From an uncultured Rhodocyclaceae bacterium (lineage in GTDB: Bacteria > Pseudomonadota > Gammaproteobacteria > Burkholderiales > Rhodocyclaceae), in the NCBI GenBank assembly GCA_937892345.1, contig CALAGF010000060.1, positions 1-36,811 of the forward strand: a stretch of DNA of 36,811 nt. The letters run 5' to 3'. The notes under the pieces are model-generated. The model ran no database searches and had not been told where the DNA came from. It worked only from the letters and a program-made list of their open reading frames with translations. Shown one piece after another: positions 31,011-36,811 of the stretch (position 1 is its first letter; every line of letters begins with the position of its first letter). The position numbers and the translations under genes were made by a program.

Positions 31011-32153
31011 TCAGTTTTCGCCGATGCAGGTAATGGTCATTGTTTGATTGTGCAACTGGCAGCGCATTGCGTCAGAAAACGGGCTGATTTCGCCGTAGGA
31101 ATAGAAACCGGCGAGTTGTGTGTACTCGCCCAGACTGTCCTGTACGGCTTCCACCTCCTCATCCACGCGGTTGCCCATCACCAGTTTGCGACCGACGCAA
31201 CTGACCAGGATCGCCAATTGTGCAGCACCGCCTGCCAGCATGCGGCTGGCGTCCAGCGCGGCATGCTCGGCCCCGTTGACCAGCTTGTCTGTGCTTGCAT
31301 GCATCAGTTTCAGATAACCGTTTTCGCTGATCTCTCCAGCCAGGGTAAGGCTGCCGCTGGCGTCATCCACGGCAAGGATGGTTCGAATCAAACCAAGCGC
31401 ATGGTGGTCTTCGCCGAGCATGGCGAAGGGAAACAGCAAGCCGGAGGCCGGCAAGCCAGCCGCATGGGTGCCGAGATAGCGTTTGTAGATATCCAGCGCC
31501 GGCTCGCCATCCAGTTCGAAAAGCACATTGCCGCTGCAGCGAGTGACCCGGCGTGCCGGCCCGAAAGCCTCCCAACCGCCAAAGGAGCCATGCGCCAGAG
31601 TGAGTTGCTCCCCGTGCAGTCCGATGGCGACAATGCTGTCGTCGCTCAGGCCTTCAGGCCCCAGCGTCCAGGTTTGCCGGAAGGCACCGGCATCGCCCGC
31701 AAGTCCGCCAGTGATCGGAATCTGTTCGCCGATCCGCTCACTCAGGCCGCGAACCAGCGCGCTGCCGTTGATCCCGACGCCGGGACCAAACATCAGTATC
31801 CCTTTCAGGGCCGGATCTGCGAGCGACTCGCCGAGTCGTTTGCCGGCAGCGAAAGAGTCGTCCATGGATGCCAAGGCTGTCGAGGCAACGGAAATCCTTG
31901 AGGTATCGAAGTGGACCGCTGTCAGTACGGCGCTGTCGTCATTGACCCCGCTGTTATCGATTTCTCCGGCAGTCGAACAGCCGATCAATACACAGTGCGG
32001 AAAGCGCTGGCGCAGTTGTTTCACCAAGCCGCCTGCGGTCAACAAGCCGATACCAGCAAAAACCAGCAACAACTGTGGCTGCACCGCAGCCAGGTTCTCC
32101 AAGGCGGCTGGTGCCTGCGCGATATTACGGATGGTCTCCTGATGTATTTTCAT
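31011..32153 (-). CDS. FIST-domain sensory protein
   Basis: From the ATG at 32151-32153, which has a strong GGGAGGA site, the product is 380 residues. The N-terminal FIST_N part contains LIGCSTAGEIDNSGV and the GINGSALVRGLSE and PITGGLAGD segments. The C-terminal FIST_C part contains LDIYKRYLG and the closing GFYSYGEISPF. There is no signal peptide or membrane helix. FIST domains are thought to bind small ligands, possibly amino acids, and feed signals to kinases or chemoreceptors. Lying ten bases before a cytoplasmic hybrid kinase, it probably forms a two-protein sensor with it. Confidence 0.93.
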   Translation of the reverse strand: MKIHQETIRNIAQAPAALENLAAVQPQLLLVFAGIGLLTAGGLVKQLRQRFPHCVLIGCSTAGEIDNSGVNDDSAVLTAVHFDTSRISVASTALASMDDSFAAGKRLGESLADPALKGILMFGPGVGINGSALVRGLSERIGEQIPITGGLAGDAGAFRQTWTLGPEGLSDDSIVAIGLHGEQLTLAHGSFGGWEAFGPARRVTRCSGNVLFELDGEPALDIYKRYLGTHAAGLPASGLLFPFAMLGEDHHALGLIRTILAVDDASGSLTLAGEISENGYLKLMHASTDKLVNGAEHAALDASRMLAGGAAQLAILVSCVGRKLVMGNRVDEEVEAVQDSLGEYTQLAGFYSYGEISPFSDAMRCQLHNQTMTITCIGEN

Positions 32154-32244
32154 TACATCCTCCCTGCTGGCAAAAATAGCACAAGCGGCTACGAATAAGT
32201 TTCCGCGGGCGGCTAGAATTCGCCCTTTCAAGCGAGATTTCCCC

Positions 32245-33402
32245 ATGTCCCTGCCTTTGCCCGACGAAGATGCTCTGCAACACAGCCAGCGGCTTTCCGA
32301 AGCGATTGCGGCGGAAATTCGCAAGCATGATGGCTGGATTTCCTTCGCCGACTACATGGCCCATGTGCTTTACATGCCGGGGCTGGGCTATTACTCGGCC
32401 GGGGCTCAAAAATTTGGCGCTGCCGGCGATTTCGTGACAGCGCCAGGGTTGAGCGGCCTGTTTGGCGAGGCGCTGGCGGTACAGCTTGCACAGATCATGG
32501 CGGCTTCGGCACCGGTGATTCTCGAAGTGGGTGCCGGCACCGGGCGGCTGGCTGCGGATTTGCTGGCCAGCCTGGGGGCGCGGAATGCTTTGCCTGATCG
32601 TTACCTGATTCTCGATCTGTCGGGTGATTTGCGTGCCCGCCAACGCGAAACGATTGCCGCGGCGTTGCCGGAACTGATTGATCGTGTCGAATGGCTGGAC
32701 CGCCTGCCGGAACAGTTTTCCGGCGCCGTTGTTGCCAACGAACTGCTCGATGCCATGCCGGCGCATCTTGTGGTCTGGGCTGAAGCGGGCGCGATCGAGA
32801 TGGGTGTTGCGCTGGGTGCGAATGGGCAGTTTGAGCGTGCCGGACGTCCGGCCAGTGGCGAAGTGCTTCAGGCTGCACAAGAAATCGCGGCTGAATGCGC
32901 GTTGCCGGACGGCTATCTGATCGAAATTGGCTTGGCGGCAAGGCGCTGGAGCGCCGAGTGGGGCCGGCGATTGGTTCAGGGAGCCCTGGTGCTGATCGAC
33001 TACGGTTTTCCCCGACACGAGTTTTATCATCCGCATCGTGGCGAAGGGACCTTGATGTGCCACTACCGACACCACGCGCATCCCGATCCCTTTTATTTGC
33101 CCGGTTTGCAGGATGTGACGGTCCACGTTGATTTCACCGCAATTATCGCGGCCGCTCATCCCGCCGGGCTGGATCTGCTCGGGTATACCAATCAGGGACA
33201 GTTCCTGATCAACTGCGGAATTCTCGATCTGTTGGCCGGAATAGCCCAGGACACCCCGGACTATGTGCGAGCTGCGGGTGCGGTGGGCAAGCTGGTCATG
33301 CCGCATGAAATGGGCGAGCTGTTCAAGGTCATCGCCATCGGTCGGGGGGTGGATATCCCCTTGTGCGGCTTCAGCAGCGGAGATCGCAGCCGCCGCCTGT
33401 GA
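32245..33402 (+). CDS. SAM-dependent methyltransferase, MidA/NDUFAF7 family
   Basis: The product is 385 residues, the normal length for this family. MPGLGYYSAGAQKFGAAGDFVTAP and the SAM loop ILEVGAGTGRLA (92-103) are hallmarks, as is the later ANELLDAMPAHL. The mitochondrial homologue methylates an arginine on a complex I subunit; the bacterial target is not established. It is divergent from the FIST gene across a 91-base gap. In that gap TAGAAT (32214-32219) could be its -10. Its stop is one base from the stop of the convergent unknown gene. Confidence 0.94.
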   Translation: MSLPLPDEDALQHSQRLSEAIAAEIRKHDGWISFADYMAHVLYMPGLGYYSAGAQKFGAAGDFVTAPGLSGLFGEALAVQLAQIMAASAPVILEVGAGTGRLAADLLASLGARNALPDRYLILDLSGDLRARQRETIAAALPELIDRVEWLDRLPEQFSGAVVANELLDAMPAHLVVWAEAGAIEMGVALGANGQFERAGRPASGEVLQAAQEIAAECALPDGYLIEIGLAARRWSAEWGRRLVQGALVLIDYGFPRHEFYHPHRGEGTLMCHYRHHAHPDPFYLPGLQDVTVHVDFTAIIAAAHPAGLDLLGYTNQGQFLINCGILDLLAGIAQDTPDYVRAAGAVGKLVMPHEMGELFKVIAIGRGVDIPLCGFSSGDRSRRL

Positions 33403-33403
33403 T

Positions 33404-34399
33404 TCAGCGCCGCGCCAGTTCCCGGAAGCGGTTGGGTTGGCCCAGGACCAGTCTGCCGAAATCATCCAGTAGCGACTGGTCGACCGCAGTCGGGCGGATG
33501 GTGAAGATGGCTGCACCCAAACGCTCAAGATTGCGCGTTTCCAGGATCACCACGCCTTTGTCGAAATCGGCGCGCCAGCGGGCGCTGACACCGATTTCAG
33601 CACGCACATGAAAATCTGCACGCTCCAGATGCCGGCGCTCGTTACGGTATTCCTTGCAATTGAAAGGCAGGCCGTAATCGAAGAGCACTGTCCGAAAGCG
33701 GTCTATGCTCGGGCCGTCACGCTCGATCAGCAGATTCTGTTTGCCGTTAATGCGATAGCTGAAGCTGACCAGTTCAACCAAAGCACCGGCACTCTGGCTT
33801 TGGGAGCGGTAATCGACGAAGCCTTCGGTCCAGGCGAGCTGACGGAAGACGAATTTCTCGACCAGCAGGAAATCACGGGGAACACTGGGTTTGATGATGT
33901 TGAGTTGCTGAACTACATCATGCAGATAGAAGAAGACCTTTTTCAGCGCCTGATCCAGTGCCTCATGGGCGGTATTCCGTTCAGCCTGTGCCGAATGTTG
34001 CTCGCGCTGCCGCACGTCAGCCTGCGCCTTGAGTTGGTCAAGCAAGCTGCTGCCGCCGCCTTCCAGATTGATCTGGGGAAAGGGCACTTCGTTCGATCGG
34101 GTTTCTGCAGGTTTGGCGATTTCCGGTTCGATGCGGGTGTCGAGCACGGCATGTTCTGCCTTGCGGTTCGGCACAATGTCCGGAAAGTTCAAGCTGGGGT
34201 CGAGCAGGCATGGCGATGTCTTGATGGCCATTTGCTCGTGCCGGGTCTGGCGCTCGACCGCGTCGAGATCGAAGGCTTCGATATCTGCGACCAGTGAGGC
34301 TTCAAGTGCCTCAATGTCTTCAGTCATACGGTCGCGACCGTCGCGCTTGGCGCGCAAGGCGGAGGCAATGGCTGCAGCGATGTCGGGTTGGTCGGCCAT
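33404..34399 (-). CDS. unrecognised 331-residue cytoplasmic protein
   Basis: I do not recognise this family. The protein has no signal peptide and no membrane segment. The first 60 residues are helical and acidic. Residues about 60-115 look disordered (Pro, Ser, Asn-rich). A charged helical stretch follows (about 115-160, LLDQLKAQADVRQREQHSAQAER), then a mixed alpha/beta C-terminal half with FVDYRSQSQSAGALVELVSFSYRINGK and RDGPSIDRFRTVLFDYGLPF. It is the only gene between the MidA-type methyltransferase and an alpha/beta hydrolase. Codon usage and the ATG fit the surrounding genome, so it is a real native gene. Confidence 0.82.
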   Translation of the reverse strand: MADQPDIAAAIASALRAKRDGRDRMTEDIEALEASLVADIEAFDLDAVERQTRHEQMAIKTSPCLLDPSLNFPDIVPNRKAEHAVLDTRIEPEIAKPAETRSNEVPFPQINLEGGGSSLLDQLKAQADVRQREQHSAQAERNTAHEALDQALKKVFFYLHDVVQQLNIIKPSVPRDFLLVEKFVFRQLAWTEGFVDYRSQSQSAGALVELVSFSYRINGKQNLLIERDGPSIDRFRTVLFDYGLPFNCKEYRNERRHLERADFHVRAEIGVSARWRADFDKGVVILETRNLERLGAAIFTIRPTAVDQSLLDDFGRLVLGQPNRFRELARR

Positions 34400-34508
34400 G
34401 GTCAGTTCAACAATTCAGGCGGCTACTTTACCAAAGTTATAGTGCTTGGACCAAGTCCGGAATGCCGCTCTGTGACTGCATCCCGCTCCTAAAGCTATCG
34501 TCTGGTGC

Positions 34509-35315
34509 TCAGCTGTCCAGGCCTTCGATCCAGTTGTGCAGCAGTTCGACAACATGCTCCCAGCCGGCGTCATGGGTGACTGCGTGCCCCATGTTGCGGA
34601 AAATATGTGCCTGTACCCCATAGGTCTGAGCGCAGGACTGAACCAGAAAAGCCGGTACCAGCATGTCTTTCTCCGCACCCACGACCAGCAAGGGCGAACG
34701 GTGCATGCGGTAAACGTTGGGCAGGTTGAACATCGACATGTCCCACAGTGCACGTTGCGACTCGGTTTGCATCTGGGTCAGCCACCCGCTCAGCATGGCT
34801 TCTTCAGCATCGCCGGCAAATAGCGCCGCACGCAGTGTTGCGGTATCGGTGCCTTCGCCGCTCATGATGCGGTTGATTTCAAGAAAGAGTTCGGGTTTCT
34901 GGAACATCAAGTGAAACTGTGCGGCGATCAGGCCTTGTGGCGGTACGGAGCAGAGTAAGGCTGCCGCCGGCGCGGGAAAGCGTTCCAGGTATTTCTGCAC
35001 CACAAAGCCACCCATCGAGTGGCCGATCAGGACCGGATCGATGGCGAGCGTGTCGATCACGGTGCGCATGTCGTCTACGTAGTCACTGATCGAGTGCCAG
35101 TTGATATGGTCGTGCCCTGCACTGCCGCCGTGGCCACGCAGGGACAAGGCATGGCAGGGATGGCCGGCAGCGGCCAGTGCGGGCATGAATGTTTCAGTCC
35201 ACATCCAGCCGCCGGCAAATGCGCCGTGTACGAAGAGCAGCGGCGTCTTCCCCGTGTCCTCGTTGGGCAGGCAGGAATAGACTTCGAGACCGGCGATGTT
35301 TTGGGTGGTGATCAT
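34509..35315 (-). CDS. alpha/beta hydrolase (lysophospholipase/esterase-like)
   Basis: From the ATG at 35313-35315 the product is 268 residues with no signal peptide. The oxyanion block is LLFVHGAFAGGWMW, the nucleophile elbow GHSMGG (Ser100), the acid lies in GAEKDML (Asp217) and the base in NMGHAVTHD (His244). This is a typical soluble serine hydrolase of the MenH/lysophospholipase group, with a lid region near 130-200. The substrate is unknown. It is divergent from the small DUF2905-type gene. The 109 bases between it and the unknown gene hold only a short CTTGG-A-CCAAG palindrome (34445-34455). Confidence 0.9.
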   Translation of the reverse strand: MITTQNIAGLEVYSCLPNEDTGKTPLLFVHGAFAGGWMWTETFMPALAAAGHPCHALSLRGHGGSAGHDHINWHSISDYVDDMRTVIDTLAIDPVLIGHSMGGFVVQKYLERFPAPAAALLCSVPPQGLIAAQFHLMFQKPELFLEINRIMSGEGTDTATLRAALFAGDAEEAMLSGWLTQMQTESQRALWDMSMFNLPNVYRMHRSPLLVVGAEKDMLVPAFLVQSCAQTYGVQAHIFRNMGHAVTHDAGWEHVVELLHNWIEGLDS

Positions 35316-35370
35316 GGAGTAAGCGGCCTTTGCCGTGGTTAAATGCGTGTTTTTCAGGTGTTGCGAATTC

Positions 35371-35568
35371 ATGCTGAAATGGCTGGTAACGCTGGTTGTC
35401 GCAATATTTCTCCTCGGAATCGTGACGCCGCATGTCGCGCGTTTCATCCGTTTCGGGCAACTGCCGGGCGATATCTCTTTCAGGTTTCGGGGCCGGGCTT
35501 ACCGCTTTCCTTTCGCCTCCGTCCTGCTATTTTCCGCCCTGCTCTGGCTCGTCTCCCGGGTGATCTAG
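35371..35568 (+). CDS. small DUF2905-type membrane protein
   Basis: From the ATG at 35371-35373 the product is 65 residues with two hydrophobic helices (about 3-20 and 47-63) and the conserved loop RFGQLPGDISFRFRGRAYRFPF between them. This pattern (GxLPGDI with a basic turn and a PF motif) is the DUF2905 family of unknown function. The last 42 bases overlap the 3' end of the convergent cca gene. An AGGTG sequence about ten bases upstream may serve as ribosome site. Confidence 0.87.
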   Translation: MLKWLVTLVVAIFLLGIVTPHVARFIRFGQLPGDISFRFRGRAYRFPFASVLLFSALLWLVSRVI

Positions 35569-36771
35569 GGCGACCTGCACGGCCTTGATCCGTGCCTGAC
35601 GTATGCGTTCGGGAATGCTGCTGCGGTCAACACTGTCCCGGGCGATTTTTCCGGCATCAACGTGGTTGACCGCCAGCAGCGCCTGACGCATGGTGTCCAT
35701 CGCCGGATAGGTGCGGTTTTCCCAGCCGCCTCGGCCCGTATAGTCGCACAGGCAACTGGCGAGCAATTCCTCAAAGCGCTCGGGTCGCCGCAGGGCATCG
35801 CATTTTTCCAGTAATTCGACCAGTGTGGCTGCACGCATTTCCCGGCAACGGTGCACTGTGCCGTGGTGGCGTGCCATCAGCAGCGCCAGATCGCGGCAGT
35901 CGTTGGGGACCCGCAAGCGGGTACTCATGGCTTCGCACAGGCGAATGCTGCGGACTTCATGGCCAATATGCCGGGGCAGGATGTCGGCCGGTGTCTCGGC
36001 CTTGCCCAGATCGTGACACAAGGCAGCATAGCGGACCGCCAGGCTGAAACCACGCAGTGCTGCCTGATCAATGACCATCAGCGTGTGGATGCCGGCATCG
36101 ATTTCCGGATGGTAATCAGCGCGCTGCGGCACGCCAAACAAGGCGTCGACTTCCGGCAGCAGGCGGGCCAGCGCGCCGCACTCACGCAATACATCGAACA
36201 TGCGTGATGGGCGAATTTCCATCAGACCCTTGGCCAGTTCCTGCCAGACCCGTTCGGCGACCAGATGATCCACTTCCCCGGCGCTTACCATGGCGACCAT
36301 CAGGTCCATGGTTTCGGGCGCGATGGTGAAGGTGTCAAAGCGCGCGGCGAAGCGGGCAATGCGCAGGATGCGCACGGGATCTTCACAAAATGCCGGGCCG
36401 ACATGGCGGAGGATTTTTGCCTCCAGATCGTGTTGACCGTTGAACGGGTCGATCAATTGGCCATCCGGTGCCTTGGCCATCGCATTGATGGTCAGGTCGC
36501 GTCGGCCAAGGTCTTCTTCCAGGGTGACATCGGGGGCGGCATGGAAACTGAAGCCATGATAGCCGCGCCCGGTTTTACGCTCGGTGCGTGCCAGCGCATA
36601 CTCGGCATGGGTTTCCGGGTGCAGAAATACGGGGAAATCCTTGCCGACCGGCCGGAATCCCTGGGCCAGCAAGGCTTCAGGGGTGGCGCCGACGACCACG
36701 TAATCGCGGTCGTCGCAATCGCGGCCGAGTAATTCATCACGGACTGCGCCGCCAACAATGTAAATGTGCAC
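35527..36771 (-). CDS. cca: CCA-adding multifunctional tRNA nucleotidyltransferase
   Basis: The product is 414 residues, near E. coli Cca (412). It begins with GTG at 36769-36771. The nucleotidyltransferase motif is GGAVRDELLGRDCDDRDYVVVG, with catalytic Asp21 and Asp23. RRDLTINAMA and the EDPVRILRIARFAARF block follow. A C-terminal HD domain is present (ALCHDLGKAETP ... HIGHE), as in the gammaproteobacterial/betaproteobacterial type that also has phosphatase and phosphodiesterase activity. It completes or repairs the tRNA 3' CCA end. A frame ending at 36791-36793 upstream may be the tail of a further minus-strand gene, but only seven codons are visible. Confidence 0.97.
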   Translation of the reverse strand: MHIYIVGGAVRDELLGRDCDDRDYVVVGATPEALLAQGFRPVGKDFPVFLHPETHAEYALARTERKTGRGYHGFSFHAAPDVTLEEDLGRRDLTINAMAKAPDGQLIDPFNGQHDLEAKILRHVGPAFCEDPVRILRIARFAARFDTFTIAPETMDLMVAMVSAGEVDHLVAERVWQELAKGLMEIRPSRMFDVLRECGALARLLPEVDALFGVPQRADYHPEIDAGIHTLMVIDQAALRGFSLAVRYAALCHDLGKAETPADILPRHIGHEVRSIRLCEAMSTRLRVPNDCRDLALLMARHHGTVHRCREMRAATLVELLEKCDALRRPERFEELLASCLCDYTGRGGWENRTYPAMDTMRQALLAVNHVDAGKIARDSVDRSSIPERIRQARIKAVQVALDHPGDEPEQGGK

Positions 36772-36811
36772 GGCGGCCTTGTCGTGAAATTCAGCGTCCG
36801 GCGCGGAAACG

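Noticed and set aside
32125..33528. Open frame of 467 codons antisense to the MidA-type methyltransferase
   Set aside because: The opposite strand encodes a complete conserved enzyme; this frame has no coherent motifs.
36791..36811. C-terminal end of a further minus-strand gene upstream of cca
   Set aside because: Only seven codons before a TGA are visible, too few to support a gene call.

Overview
The window reads as a chromosomal segment of a betaproteobacterium, most likely a member of the Rhodocyclales (Dechloromonas/Azonexus-like). The grounds are the rpoN-hpf-ptsN-hprK block with a proteobacterial HPr kinase, a recA-recX pair behind an E. coli-type LexA box, an aryl polyene (APE) cluster, and moderately high GC. 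This placement is inference from gene content; no database was searched. Coding density is very high. No gene-free stretch exceeds 300 bases; the longest is the roughly 200-base recA leader. I saw no tRNA, rRNA, CRISPR array, insertion sequence or prophage.

Region 1 (1-10005, all minus strand) is the promoter-proximal part of an APE-type pigment operon that runs off the left edge. In order of transcription it encodes an acyl carrier protein, a ketosynthase, a second ACP, a small membrane protein, an AMP-dependent ligase, a hotdog dehydratase, an HtrB-like acyltransferase, a LolA-like periplasmic protein, an MMPL/RND exporter, an alpha/beta hydrolase, a NodB-type deacetylase and a SAM methyltransferase cut by the window edge. 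Most neighbours overlap by four bases. Together they would load an aryl starter, extend and dehydrate a polyene on ACPs, attach it to a lipid and export it to the outer membrane. The chain-length factor, ketoreductase and aryl-precursor genes must lie outside the window if the cluster is complete.

Region 2 (10149-17494) holds a divergent PAP2 phosphatase, dsbD-cutA, and a NodIJ-like ABC exporter. The exporter's ATPase and permease genes are separated by a hybrid histidine kinase on the opposite strand. A 2Fe-2S ferredoxin and an alpha/beta hydrolase lie upstream of the ATPase. Region 3 (17495-21036, minus) carries VanZ, an Na+/solute symporter with a histidine-rich tail, RluA, and a 65-codon secreted-protein gene whose stop overlaps the rluA start. 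A near-perfect LexA box lies between this small gene and recA.

Region 4 (21242-27111, plus) is recA-recX-lptB-rpoN-hpf-ptsN-hprK followed by a triple-repeat PsiF protein. Region 5 (27162-36771) has an FHA-cyclase protein with altered catalytic residues, a FIST / cytoplasmic hybrid kinase / ttcA run, a MidA-type methyltransferase, an unrecognised 331-residue protein, an alpha/beta hydrolase, a DUF2905-type membrane protein and cca.

The most notable non-gene signals are two parS-like palindromes about 15 kb apart (2123-2136 and 17476-17489), which suggest the window lies near the replication origin, and the divergent SOS control region at 21029-21077.
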